From a virus, in the IMG/VR virus record IMGVR_UViG_3300033571_025035, positions 1-22,250 of that record: a DNA stretch of 22,250 bases; one strand, 5' to 3'. The notes beneath the pieces are model-generated. The model saw only the letters and a program-made list of their open reading frames with translations. It did not search any database and was not told where the DNA came from. Positions 9,640 through 18,378 of the stretch are shown here, piece after piece (the stretch's first letter is position 1; the number at the start of each line of letters is the position of its first letter). The position numbers were made by a program, and so were the translations under genes.

Positions 9640-12600
9640 TAAATTACTCCACTGCCAGGGGCAGTTCTAATGTTGGTAGAAGTCAAGGCCGTGATAACCT
9701 CTACATCATTAACCGTGGCACCGTTGACAAAAATCTGATTGGGTGCGCTGCGTATTTCGTAAAGGTCACCAAAATACTTTTGTGGATTAAGTGGTACCAG
9801 GACCACACTGCTGACTATGTCTCCAATCTGCGAATGTATGTAGGCGGCCAATTCACTGAAATAGAATGTGTCACCAAAATCCCATTTGTCAAGACTAAAA
9901 TAAGCATCCATGTTGGCCACAACCAGATTCTTGATTTCGCTGACACTGGCCGTGCTCTGACTGTTTCTAATAACTTTGATTGTGGCACGGAGTTCTTCGC
10001 TGGCTTTTTGTCCAAACACAGGTTTAAATTCCACACTGTTGAGAATCATGTTGTCCGAAATCATTTTGTATTCTTGTAGGCCAGCATATTCAGTTGTGAG
10101 CTGATCAATGGTAGGTGGTGTAGGCTCCGGCACAGTATTGGTAACGTCTTTGAGCCAGTTTTGATAGGCTGTGTAATAACTCAATGTGACCACGTAAAGA
10201 TCAATGATATTGGTGGTTCCTGGATCCAACCTTGATGTCAACGGACTGTTGTGTCTGTACTGAAAATAAAGATCTTGACGACCGGTTCTGGCAATAAACT
10301 CTGTGTTAACAACTAGTTCTCTCACACCTTGAGCATTTAAGACCAAGGTGTAGAATGTAGGAGTAATGGTGTTGTTGGTAAGTTGACCGTAGGCATAAAA
10401 TACCTGTCCAGGAACGTATTCTTCTTTGACCAACTCAATATCATCTAAAGTAGCATATTCACTGTTCACTCGACCCGACTCTACCAACAGATATCGTTGT
10501 AGGTTGTCAAAATCCACGGTTTGTTGCAGGAACACCCAAGGTGAATTGGCTGTGGCTGGGCTAGGAACTGTTCCTATGATTTCGCTAAAGAAATCAGGAT
10601 TGTCAGGCACACCATCGCTGTCTGAATCTTCAAAGCCGACCAAGACCTGGAAGTCATCTACAAATCCATCACTTTCTACAGGCTGACCAATGATCTTTAA
10701 TCTGATGTCTCCCTCAAGAGGCAAGTTTGAATTGGGTCGACTATTGGTCTTGAGCACGTTGATAAAATCGCTGATCACTGTGCCTGTGCGACTGTCGTAG
10801 ATTTTTTGATTACCAAAAAAGAAAAATCTTGTTTGTAGCACACTGCCAAAATAGTAATTGAGATTTCTTGAAACCACTGTGTAGTTTTGTCCATCTGTGG
10901 TGGCTTGTATAAACCAACTGGCATCAAGATTTGTGCCAGAGGTGTTGCCAGCGTTGGTCTGACTCCAGGCAGCATTGATTGCCAGATTGGCAGCAGTAAT
11001 CAAATACCAAGTTCCGGCTGTGCCTGTAACTGTGCCGGTGTTGTCATAACCCAGACCAAAATTTTGATTTAGTATAATTTGATCTAAAATGCTCTGTTGT
11101 AAACTGGTTGAAAATTCTGTCACAAACAACGGAATTACCTGAGCGGCTATAGCGCCGGTGGGTACAAAATTATTCAACACTACTGGTCCTTGCCCATTTT
11201 CTAGGTTACCTAGACCCTGATTGGTTCCATCCACAAACACTGCTGTGGGACTGGCCCAGATCACCAGCTTTTCGTCAGCACGTGTGGGTACGCCTACTTG
11301 CAAACGATTATTGGCATCAAAATAGTAACCTGCAGGCGGAACAAATTTTACCAAGCTACCTACCACTATATATTTCATGTTGTTGTTGGTATAGATGCCA
11401 ATGGGCTCAGGATTACCTGAAATGTTTTTAAAGTAACCTGTGGTTTCATTGGCCAACACTGTGCTTTGATTCCAGGTCACTCCCAAGTTAAGCAATGATG
11501 GGCGAGCATAATTGGCATAGTAAAATTGTTGAGCTCCTGCTTGGACCAACAAAGGTGTAATACGATTGGTGATTATGTCTGTGATATCATTGTTTGTGAG
11601 CCAGGCAAACTGAAAAGCTGGCAAATCATTGAATTCATACAAGGCTCCGTCACTGCTAAAAGTGTTGGTGCTGGAATATTTGCCAGTGTTGTCTACCAAG
11701 TCTAGATAGCGACTGGTACCAATCGATGCACGATTCAAAGCCTTGCTTTTTAAAATACTGTTGTAGGCCGTGAATGGAAAATTGTTGTAGTCTTCGCCGT
11801 TGACCATGCGGTTTTGTGTGTAATAACGAGCCGGTGCACGTTGCTTGATTTCCTCGATAGTCTCTCGGGCTTGTGCGTTGCTCACAGGTTCGGTGATGCC
11901 ACAGGTAAATGTAATAGTTTCAATTTGTCCAGTGCGGCTCACGTAGTTGATAGGTATCTGCACACTCTGCATTTCTTCTGGATTGATAATGTACTGCAAG
12001 CCATTTGAAGCACGCACATAGGCACGGAACAGGCCCACCGGTATTGTAGCAAACACACCATCGCCAAAGTTGAGAGTGATTTGATCGTTGCTTCTTGAGG
12101 TCACACTGAATATGGTCCTTGTTCCTGGAGTTAACTGCTCAACGGCAGCCCCATACACACTTTCCACAAACTGCCATTCACGAGCCACATTGCCTAGATT
12201 ATCTAACTGATACAACCAACGGTCGGTGTTGTTGATACCTTCAATGTTGATATTGACCGCACGATTGTCCACACGTTCTGGCAAGTTGAAGTCTTGATTC
12301 TGTAGGACACCTTGTTTGAACAAGAAAAAATATCCTGTGTTGGCCGAAGCAAAACCCAGTTCATCGTTGCGAAACAACATGTTGAATCTGCCGTTGGGCA
12401 AGGGACTGGGTTCCACTATGACTTTGTTTCCGTCGGCGCCCACTGCTGTGGCATTGACTGCTTCAAACGGCATGTTGACGCCATCAATGGTGGCTGTGTA
12501 GGGCACCACTGGTAAAAATCCTGGCACCAAATTGATAGTGTACTCGTCGGTGCGTACACCTAAAATGTTGTTTCTTGCTCCGGGACGGCCCACACGTTGT

Positions 12601-13100
12601 GTGTCTACTAGGCTGGCATTGACAATAGCCGTGAACTGTTCTTGCCAGTCAAAATTGCTGGGGTCAGCCCAATTTACTGTGACATTGGCCAGGTTGATGC
12701 CGTTGTAGTCTATGACGTTTTCGGTGGTTTGAACTGAAAATACCTTGAGATAACCACTGGCACAGGTGTTGCGCTTGGGTGTATATGACACTAAATTTGC
12801 CAGCTTTACCACGCTGTCTCTGCGTTCTGCTGTGTCTAAATAATTCTCACGTGTGTTGAGGTCTGTGCGGAAGGCCAGCGCCTGACCCATGAATGCCATG
12901 ACATCCAGCAAGGCAATAAATTCTGAACTTTCAATGTAGTCATTGAATGTCTCTGGATAGTACAACCGCAAATAGTCCACAAAACTCTTGCGCAAGGTTT
13001 CAAAATCATAGCTTTGAAAGTCGCCTTCGCGGTAGGTTTGATAGATTCTTTTCCAATCCTCAACTCCAAATACAGCGGTTTGTCTAGTGGTTCTGGCCAT
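9639..13100 (-). CDS. 6: gp6-like baseplate wedge protein, extended (1153 aa)
   Basis: Structural protein of the baseplate wedge; in T4, gp6 dimers link the wedges into a ring around the hub. The N-terminus (about 1-120) has the helical wedge pattern with YPETFNDYIESSEF and an FRTDLNTRENYLDTA segment. Around residues 405-445 is ETIEEIKQRAPARYYTQNR followed by VNGEDY, typical of gp6/gpJ-family wedge proteins. The C-terminus (about 1040-1120) has the conserved-looking IGDIVSSVVLVP region. T4 gp6 is 660 aa, so roughly 500 residues are extra, mostly in the middle; these include an Asp-rich calcium-loop motif at 825-836. ATG at 13100 is preceded by AGGAAG at 13104-13109 and a late-promoter octamer. 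It lies 52 bases after gp25, matching the gp25-gp6 neighbourhood of related phages. Assignment is firm for the family; the inserted part is unassigned. Confidence 0.85.
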   Translation of the reverse strand: MARTTRQTAVFGVEDWKRIYQTYREGDFQSYDFETLRKSFVDYLRLYYPETFNDYIESSEFIALLDVMAFMGQALAFRTDLNTRENYLDTAERRDSVVKLANLVSYTPKRNTCASGYLKVFSVQTTENVIDYNGINLANVTVNWADPSNFDWQEQFTAIVNASLVDTQRVGRPGARNNILGVRTDEYTINLVPGFLPVVPYTATIDGVNMPFEAVNATAVGADGNKVIVEPSPLPNGRFNMLFRNDELGFASANTGYFFLFKQGVLQNQDFNLPERVDNRAVNINIEGINNTDRWLYQLDNLGNVAREWQFVESVYGAAVEQLTPGTRTIFSVTSRSNDQITLNFGDGVFATIPVGLFRAYVRASNGLQYIINPEEMQSVQIPINYVSRTGQIETITFTCGITEPVSNAQARETIEEIKQRAPARYYTQNRMVNGEDYNNFPFTAYNSILKSKALNRASIGTSRYLDLVDNTGKYSSTNTFSSDGALYEFNDLPAFQFAWLTNNDITDIITNRITPLLVQAGAQQFYYANYARPSLLNLGVTWNQSTVLANETTGYFKNISGNPEPIGIYTNNNMKYIVVGSLVKFVPPAGYYFDANNRLQVGVPTRADEKLVIWASPTAVFVDGTNQGLGNLENGQGPVVLNNFVPTGAIAAQVIPLFVTEFSTSLQQSILDQIILNQNFGLGYDNTGTVTGTAGTWYLITAANLAINAAWSQTNAGNTSGTNLDASWFIQATTDGQNYTVVSRNLNYYFGSVLQTRFFFFGNQKIYDSRTGTVISDFINVLKTNSRPNSNLPLEGDIRLKIIGQPVESDGFVDDFQVLVGFEDSDSDGVPDNPDFFSEIIGTVPSPATANSPWVFLQQTVDFDNLQRYLLVESGRVNSEYATLDDIELVKEEYVPGQVFYAYGQLTNNTITPTFYTLVLNAQGVRELVVNTEFIARTGRQDLYFQYRHNSPLTSRLDPGTTNIIDLYVVTLSYYTAYQNWLKDVTNTVPEPTPPTIDQLTTEYAGLQEYKMISDNMILNSVEFKPVFGQKASEELRATIKVIRNSQSTASVSEIKNLVVANMDAYFSLDKWDFGDTFYFSELAAYIHSQIGDIVSSVVLVPLNPQKYFGDLYEIRSAPNQIFVNGATVNDVEVITALTSTNIRTAPGSGVI

Positions 13101-13119
13101 GGTCTTCCTGTGTTTTTAT

Positions 13120-13127
13120 TATTTATG
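13120..13127 (-). promoter_or_regulatory. Candidate T4-type late promoter before gp6
   Basis: The minus strand reads CATAAATA, one base from the T4 late consensus TATAAATA, which is read by gp55-carrying RNA polymerase. It lies in the only sizeable gap inside the structural block, 19 bases before the gp6 ATG, nearly the same spacing as the octamer before the first gene of the block. The leader would be short but still holds AGGAAG. A gp55-like gene is in the same window. Short AT-rich motifs occur by chance, so confidence is moderate. Confidence 0.55.
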
Positions 13128-13152
13128 GATTTAATAAACTGAGTAGTTTAAG

Positions 13153-13527
13153 TTACACGAAGCTGGCCCGGCGCTGAGTCTGATCAAAGAATATACTGAG
13201 TCTCTCAGCACTGGTGCTGGGCACCACAGTGATTTCCAACTGTATCAACATGCCATTTTGTTGTGGAAACAGTTCAACACTACTGACAAACACTCGGGGA
13301 TCGCCGCCGGCCACACGCTGTATTTCTGCAGTGATTCCACGCTCGGTTTCCTGTGTTTGATTTTCAAACACATAGTCCCAGATCACAGTGCCATAACCAG
13401 GACGACCCACCAGTTGACCTTGACGGATATTAAAGGCGTTGAGCAGGTCGCGCTTGATCAGTTCAAAATCTACCAAGGTAAATTTTTTGTTTTGATCTAT
13501 GGTGTTGAATCCGATAAAAGTGGCCAT
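13153..13527 (-). CDS. 25: gp25-like baseplate wedge protein (124 aa)
   Basis: Small baseplate wedge component of the gp25/GPW family, which in contractile tails contacts the sheath and helps nucleate its assembly. Length (124 aa) is close to T4 gp25 (132 aa). The N-terminal half has the family pattern: a variable start, then DFELIKRDLLNAFNIRQGQ, then GRPGYGTVIWDYVFE (about residues 19-56). The C-terminal half has alternating beta strands ending in a hydrophilic tail. The ATG at 13527 is preceded by GGAG with 10 bases between; the gene starts 16 bases after the stop of the gene upstream. It lies immediately before gp6, which supports the wedge assignment. Nothing unusual is seen in it. Confidence 0.85.
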   Translation of the reverse strand: MATFIGFNTIDQNKKFTLVDFELIKRDLLNAFNIRQGQLVGRPGYGTVIWDYVFENQTQETERGITAEIQRVAGGDPRVFVSSVELFPQQNGMLIQLEITVVPSTSAERLSIFFDQTQRRASFV

Positions 13528-13543
13528 GCAGTATTTACTCCGG

Positions 13544-15226
13544 TTAAATTGTCACTGTTTGTCCAAATGTACCACTACCAGGACGTGACAGATTCCTCAA
13601 GAAATTTTGAGCCTGTTGTATGTCCAATCTAGGAGCCAACGAAGCTAGGCTGGGGTATTGAAACACTGGCAAGGGCACCTTGTCACTGCCCACTATTCGC
13701 GCAAAGGCCGCATCTACCGTGGCACGATTTACAGTGTTATTGAAACCAGCCGCGACCTGGGTGCCCGATACTAAATCTCCGCCACCGCCAAACAAATCTC
13801 CCACAGCACCTATGTTGGCAAAACTACCAAGGTTGCCAAAAGCGTTGGTCAATCCACCCAAGTTACCAACACCGCCAAGATTGGTTATGCCGCTGAGCGG
13901 ATTAGCAAAGTTTGTGGCAAAGCTGCCGGCCTTCCCAAATATGTCAAGATTGGCAGTGAGGTTGCTCAGGCTTCCTGGTACTAGATTGGTAAGATTTGAA
14001 GTAATACCATTAAGACTTCCAGTGAGTCCACCGGCCAAATTAGAGAACTGCCCAGTGATGTTATTAAAGCTGCCTCCCAGCCCGGCAGTAAGATTGCTTA
14101 ATCCTGAACTGGCTAGATTACTGATGCCGCCGGTATCGTTAAAGTTCAATCCTCCAGACTTGGCCCATAGCGCAGTGGCTTGGCTGCCAAACTTGCTGGC
14201 GTTGGTCACCAAGGCTCCTACACTGCCGGTGATCTGATTGTTCAAACCCTGTGATAAACCAGCAAGACTTACATTAGACAAGTTGCCAATGCCAGCAGTA
14301 AGACTACTGATAGCACCACTGCCGATTGTGTTGAGATTTATATTGGCTGTGCTGAGCAATCGATTCAGTACGGTTGACGAAGTCACGGCATTGCGTGCCA
14401 CTTCATTCAAACTGCCCAAGTTGGTTCCCAACAAACTCAATGCAGTCAGTGCCGATACCGACTGCAGGCCTGAATTAACAAACACTTGTCCGGTGCTGAT
14501 CTTGACACTGGGCTGAGAGGGTGCGGTTATGGTGCCGTTGGCCAAGAGCTGGTCATAGCTTTGTTGCATGATTTCTGTTTGGATTTGACTTTGTGCTATT
14601 GGGTCGCTCAGTAAATCTGACAAGGAATAAATGCCGCCTTGCCCGGTCCATACACTAGGACTGCTCATGACTGCCACAAAGTCTTCAGGATCAACAGCAA
14701 AAAATCTCAAGCTGGTTCCAGGTTTGACATATCCTGCCTGCTCCAGGGCATAGGCAGTAAATCCGTATCGACCTATGCCCTTGGTTTGAGAAATTTGATC
14801 ACTTTCTTGATCTACTAAATTGGCAATCTGAGCTAGAAGCTTTTGAACCTGATATGAAGTCAGCGGCCCTACGGTGCCTGGGCCCAGACCATCGCCCTGG
14901 GCCAGTACAATGTCGGATTCGTCAATGGGACTGGTCAACGGCACATTGGACAAATTGGGTATACCAGCTATCACAGGCAGGCCCTGTATGATGGCCAGTA
15001 CTGGAGCATTGTCTACACCGGCTGTGCCACGATCCAGGCGACTGAGTTCAAATTTAGTGATCTGTGTGTCTGCTCGGGTTAGAGTCTGTCCGCTTTCATA
15101 ACCCACAAAGGTCCCGGCCGCAACTTGTTCATAGAAAATTCTATCAGCCCGGGCCTGTGTAGCATCAGCAGGACCTCGCACTACAAATTCAGCACCGCTG
15201 GGAAGAGTATAGTTGAATATGCTCAT
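13544..15226 (-). CDS. Tail-associated protein with lysozyme-like domain and Gly/Asn/Leu-rich repeats (560 aa)
   Basis: The start is ATG at 15226, overlapping the spike stop as ATGA; an in-frame start 57 codons earlier would lie deep in the spike gene. Three regions are visible. Residues 1-115 are beta-rich, with LSRLDRGTAGVDN. Residues 118-232 resemble tail-associated lysozyme or transglycosylase-like domains: E141 in QESDQISQ, then KGIGRYGFTAYALEQAGY (149-166), WTGQGGIYSLSDLL (193-206), and a helix. In such domains a Glu shortly before a G-x-G-(K/R)-Y-x-F motif is catalytic, so E141 is the candidate. Residues 303-484 are low-complexity Gly/Asn/Leu/Ser. The C-terminus (500-560) is globular again. 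Position between spike and gp25 suggests a hub or spike-associated wall-degrading protein. The enzymatic call is inferred from motif resemblance. Confidence 0.6.
   Translation of the reverse strand: MSIFNYTLPSGAEFVVRGPADATQARADRIFYEQVAAGTFVGYESGQTLTRADTQITKFELSRLDRGTAGVDNAPVLAIIQGLPVIAGIPNLSNVPLTSPIDESDIVLAQGDGLGPGTVGPLTSYQVQKLLAQIANLVDQESDQISQTKGIGRYGFTAYALEQAGYVKPGTSLRFFAVDPEDFVAVMSSPSVWTGQGGIYSLSDLLSDPIAQSQIQTEIMQQSYDQLLANGTITAPSQPSVKISTGQVFVNSGLQSVSALTALSLLGTNLGSLNEVARNAVTSSTVLNRLLSTANINLNTIGSGAISSLTAGIGNLSNVSLAGLSQGLNNQITGSVGALVTNASKFGSQATALWAKSGGLNFNDTGGISNLASSGLSNLTAGLGGSFNNITGQFSNLAGGLTGSLNGITSNLTNLVPGSLSNLTANLDIFGKAGSFATNFANPLSGITNLGGVGNLGGLTNAFGNLGSFANIGAVGDLFGGGGDLVSGTQVAAGFNNTVNRATVDAAFARIVGSDKVPLPVFQYPSLASLAPRLDIQQAQNFLRNLSRPGSGTFGQTVTI
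13775..14320 (-). repeat. Low-complexity Gly/Asn/Leu/Ser repeats within the lysozyme-like gene
   Basis: Residues 303-484 consist largely of short units such as LSNLTAGLGG, FSNLAGGLTGSLNGITSNL and GGVGNLGGLTNAFGNLG. Hydrophobic Leu, Ile or Phe recur every 3 to 5 residues among Gly, Asn and Ser. The pattern is irregular, with no exact period. It could form an extended beta or amphipathic structure inside the tail tube or hub, but this is inference. Confidence 0.6.
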
Positions 15227-16746
15227 TTTTTGGTAATACTCCACTCGTCGGGCACATCCGGAGCATCTGGAGGTGGTGTACTTTGTCCTTCCTCCAAGGA
15301 CACACTCACAGGAACACCTTGATTGTGATAAGGATAAGGTTCGTGCGTGGGTGCGCGAGTCACAATGCTTTCTAGTCCAGTGGCATTCACTGTCCAACCT
15401 GTGCTGCTGTTGAATTCTGTTTCAGGCATGAGAGTTTTGGTAATTCCTCTGGGTGTGGTGATAGGCAGACCAGGAGCTCCGTTGAGACTGATAGGAAGCC
15501 CTTTGAGAGCCAGAGGTCCTGAAGCTTCCATGCTGGCCAGCTTGCCTTTGAGTGCCAGGGTTCCGTTGCTTTTGACTCCGATCTGCGAGCTGGCAAACAA
15601 GATCAGGTCTTTTTTGCAGGCCACATTCAAACTACCATCACTTTGTATGGCTGTGCCTCCAACACTTTTTATATTGATTTTTTTACCAGCAAACATGTTG
15701 ATGTCTTCGTCGGCATGCAGATTGATTGTGCCTTGTGTGCGCACATTCACACTGTTAGTGGCAAACACATCTACTGTGCCTTCCTGGCCTAATTCAATCC
15801 AGGTTTGTCCATTGGCATGAGTGATATAAAAACAATTGCCGTCATCGCTCATGGTTATTTGATGACCTTTGCTGGTTCTTATGCGAATTAAGTTGTCATC
15901 ACCAGTGAGGTTGCCATCGTCCATGACAAAGGTGTGACCGCCGCGTCGACCAATGACTTTGAGATCAGCCAGACTTTCACCGCTGAGTTCTTTGAGCGCA
16001 TCTCGATCCCCATTGATTCCACCGCCAAGTCCACCTTGATAGATGGCACGACCAGGAGTGCTCATACCATAACAGGCACTGGGACTTTCACGCTGGCTGC
16101 TGGAGCCTATGCTACCTCTAACAGGATCATTAATCAATCCTTGCTGAAATAAAGTGGCTGCTACGTAGCTGTGAACTGGCTTGGGTTGATCAAAGAATCT
16201 AGGGTTTTCGTTGGTGGCTGGATTGTCAGGACTGTTGTTGATTTCAGTGACCGGCAACAGTGGTGCTCCAGCAAAATATGTGGCTTGATTGTTGTTTTGC
16301 GTCTGTGCCAGGCTTCTAGGCACTGAACCGATGGCTGGGATCATGCGGTTAATACCTTGCTCGGGTATGCAACCCACATAGTATCCTTGATTGGGATCGC
16401 CTTCTACAAAGAAACACAATACATTGACGCCAATGTCAGGAGGTGTAAACCACATGCCATAGCTTTGTGGATTGCCATTGATGTAAGTTCCTGTGCCAGC
16501 ACTGCCACCGCGCGGTGTGGCTCCATAGAAAGGTGGACAGTAGCTGACCGTGCGCCACAAGCTAGGATCTTCTGGATTGGGTCCAGCAAACTGCTCTATG
16601 TAAACCTGCAGGCGTCCTTGACGTGTGGGATCAATGTTGTTGGTCACACGACCAATAAATGGACCAAATTCTGTGGGACTTCCACCACGATCAAATTTAT
16701 AACTACGGGGTTGTCCTCGACTGCGTTCAATATTTTCACCGGCCAT
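15223..16746 (-). CDS. 5: gp5-like baseplate spike protein: OB fold plus beta-helix, no lysozyme seen (507 aa)
   Basis: Central spike at the baseplate tip that pierces the outer membrane. Residues 27-130 match the gp5/gpV-type OB fold: FGPFIGRVTNNIDPTRQGRL, then YGMWFTPPDIGVNVLCFFVEG and GYYVGCIP. A linker (about 140-255) includes QRESPSACYGMSTPGRA. Residues 262-430 have the VgrG/gp5 beta-helix pattern of short alternating strands, for example TINLHADEDINMFAGKKI. The C-terminus has RAPTHEPYPYHNQGV and a Pro-rich end. T4 gp5 carries a lysozyme domain between the OB fold and the helix; here the roughly 125-residue linker shows no lysozyme-like Glu/Asp/Thr motif. The ATG at 16746 overlaps the previous stop (TAATG), and the stop overlaps the next start. 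Family call is firm. Confidence 0.85.
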   Translation of the reverse strand: MAGENIERSRGQPRSYKFDRGGSPTEFGPFIGRVTNNIDPTRQGRLQVYIEQFAGPNPEDPSLWRTVSYCPPFYGATPRGGSAGTGTYINGNPQSYGMWFTPPDIGVNVLCFFVEGDPNQGYYVGCIPEQGINRMIPAIGSVPRSLAQTQNNNQATYFAGAPLLPVTEINNSPDNPATNENPRFFDQPKPVHSYVAATLFQQGLINDPVRGSIGSSSQRESPSACYGMSTPGRAIYQGGLGGGINGDRDALKELSGESLADLKVIGRRGGHTFVMDDGNLTGDDNLIRIRTSKGHQITMSDDGNCFYITHANGQTWIELGQEGTVDVFATNSVNVRTQGTINLHADEDINMFAGKKINIKSVGGTAIQSDGSLNVACKKDLILFASSQIGVKSNGTLALKGKLASMEASGPLALKGLPISLNGAPGLPITTPRGITKTLMPETEFNSSTGWTVNATGLESIVTRAPTHEPYPYHNQGVPVSVSLEEGQSTPPPDAPDVPDEWSITKK

Positions 16747-18377
16747 TATGTCTCTCTGCTTCTAAGTTGTGCATCAGGGGTGTCTACTACTCCTGCCAAC
16801 ACATTGTTTTCATCAGGAGTGACTATGGGTACAATATCGCCATCGCTGGTGGGCGATTCTGGCGGTGGACTATTTAACAGTTGTGGAGCCGCATCATTTT
16901 GATTGTTTTGGTCTTGTGTTGCGATATCTGCCCTTTGTACTAATAATCCGTCTTGATCTACCCAACCATTGTTGATATCATCAGCAGAGGCGCTGGATCT
17001 GGTTCCGTTGGGAGTACCGGGATTGCCAGCAATTTGCCGACCAGCATCTGAAGCTTGTTTGTTCTTTTCATATTCAATCAACAAGCGGCCTTCGAGTTCT
17101 TGTTCAAAACGACCTTTGCTGAATATGTTTTTGCACCTGATCGCAGTGTAGGTAAAATTCTGCTGTGGCTGGTTGCGCGGTGTGCCATTGGGTCTAATTC
17201 CAGTCTGATTGGGATCTGCTAGGCCAGTGTTTAGATCATAATCTGCGGGTTGATTCCAACTTATATCAAACACCACTTCTTGGCTGTCGTAGTTGATGGT
17301 GCCATCATTGTTGAAAGGATCAAAATTGAAATTTCTTGCATTGACACCTTCGGCCACTTCGCCCTGTTGCATCCAGGCCGGGTCTCCTACAATGCGCAAG
17401 CGAACCTTGGCCTGATCTGTAGGGCTGTACAAAAAGCTGGCAGCATTGTCCACGGCTTCGTTGACATAGCCGTCGGCCCCTTTGGCATGATTTTCGCTGG
17501 TGGGCAAGAAAGTTCTGCGATACTGTTCGGTGTTTCTGAAATCTGTGCGAGCCTGTTGCACAGGCACATTGAGTCCGCTGATGATCAAGCGATACAGGTT
17601 GTTGTACTCTTGTTCAAAATTTATAATTTCAGTGTTGGCTCCAGTAAACCAATAGTTGTAGCTTTTGTGACTGCCACGATATCTACTGTTTTGAAACCAA
17701 TCGCTGGGCAACTCATTGATGGCATAGGGCGTTATAATGTATTTCATGCGATAGGCATGATCATGTCGTTTGGCGTCATAGGCCAGTTGCGTGGCTTCTA
17801 CACTGACCTTGTACCAGGCTATTACACCACCGGGAGGATTGGGATTGGGTTTGGTTTCTTGCGTTACAGGATCTACAATGTACAATTGTTGATCGGTCAA
17901 ATAACTACTTTGCCGCATGATTTGATCTATAAACTGAACTATTTGCATACCAGCCGAAACTTGTTGTACACTGGCCTTGTTGTTGACACTGTTGCTGGCA
18001 GGACTTTTTGCGGCCGCAGATGGTTTCTGCATGGGAACATTGCTTTTGTCCGTGGTGCCTTGTCGTTTGAGCGTGGCATCGCCTAGACTGGTTGGCGCAA
18101 ACACTATTTCATACTCGTCGGGCACATCATACTTGCGGTTGGGATCTTTAGGTTCAGACAAGCGACGTTGAAAAGTATTGAGTGCCTCAGCTAGGCCAGT
18201 AAACACATCTTTGGTCTTGCCCGGGGCAGCCGGTGCCTTGGCTGGGGCTGTTTGTGAACCACTGTTGTTTCCTCTTGCCGCACTGAGGGCATCCACAGTA
18301 CCCGACTGTCTGACATCATTGGCCGCGGCATTGGTCAAAAATGCGTCTAGTTCGGCGTCGCTTATTCTATTGACCAT
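16746..18377 (-). CDS. Baseplate hub-like structural protein, gp27-like candidate (543 aa)
   Basis: No enzymatic motif is seen. The N-terminal 100 residues are Ala/Ser/Pro-rich and probably flexible. From about residue 95 a beta-rich body follows, with YEIVFAPTSLGDATL, RMKYIITPYAINELPSDWF, RGSHKSYNYWFTGANTEI, INFEQEYNNLYRLIISGLN and RLRIVGDPAWMQQGE. The last motif resembles IGDP-type segments of phage hub proteins. It sits immediately before the gp5-like spike, where gp27-type hubs belong. Start choice: ATG at 18377 follows the previous stop by one base; an alternative GTG at 18386 lies nine bases upstream with AGGAG only three bases before it. The C-terminus is Asn/Gln/Pro-rich and hydrophilic. 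The hub role is inferred from position and motifs; it could be another tail-tube-fold protein. Confidence 0.6.
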   Translation of the reverse strand: MVNRISDAELDAFLTNAAANDVRQSGTVDALSAARGNNSGSQTAPAKAPAAPGKTKDVFTGLAEALNTFQRRLSEPKDPNRKYDVPDEYEIVFAPTSLGDATLKRQGTTDKSNVPMQKPSAAAKSPASNSVNNKASVQQVSAGMQIVQFIDQIMRQSSYLTDQQLYIVDPVTQETKPNPNPPGGVIAWYKVSVEATQLAYDAKRHDHAYRMKYIITPYAINELPSDWFQNSRYRGSHKSYNYWFTGANTEIINFEQEYNNLYRLIISGLNVPVQQARTDFRNTEQYRRTFLPTSENHAKGADGYVNEAVDNAASFLYSPTDQAKVRLRIVGDPAWMQQGEVAEGVNARNFNFDPFNNDGTINYDSQEVVFDISWNQPADYDLNTGLADPNQTGIRPNGTPRNQPQQNFTYTAIRCKNIFSKGRFEQELEGRLLIEYEKNKQASDAGRQIAGNPGTPNGTRSSASADDINNGWVDQDGLLVQRADIATQDQNNQNDAAPQLLNSPPPESPTSDGDIVPIVTPDENNVLAGVVDTPDAQLRSRET

Positions 18378-18378
18378 G

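Noticed and set aside
13135-13150. Small inverted repeat (TAAACT-GAGT-AGTTTA) between gp25 and gp6
   Set aside because: A six-base AT-rich stem with no T run on either strand is too weak to call a terminator.
13531-13538. GTAAATAC on the minus strand just before gp25 as a late promoter
   Set aside because: It is only a few bases before the ATG, so the transcript would lack the GGAG ribosome site; it is also a poorer match to the octamer.
13680-14516. Plus-strand open frames of 185 and 92 codons opposite the lysozyme-like gene
   Set aside because: They are antisense to the Gly/Asn/Leu-rich repeat coding region and are rich in Pro, Leu and Lys as expected from reading that repeat backwards. 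No ribosome site or family motif was seen.
15227-15397. Upstream extension (57 codons) of the lysozyme-like gene
   Set aside because: It would overlap the spike gene by more than 170 bases and its translation is Cys/Arg/Ser-rich and unlike any domain. The ATG at 15226 with ATGA coupling is the natural start.
17250-18086. Plus-strand open frame of 278 codons opposite the hub-like gene
   Set aside because: The opposite strand encodes a coherent structural protein with tight start/stop coupling. The antisense translation has no recognisable motif and no Shine-Dalgarno sequence.
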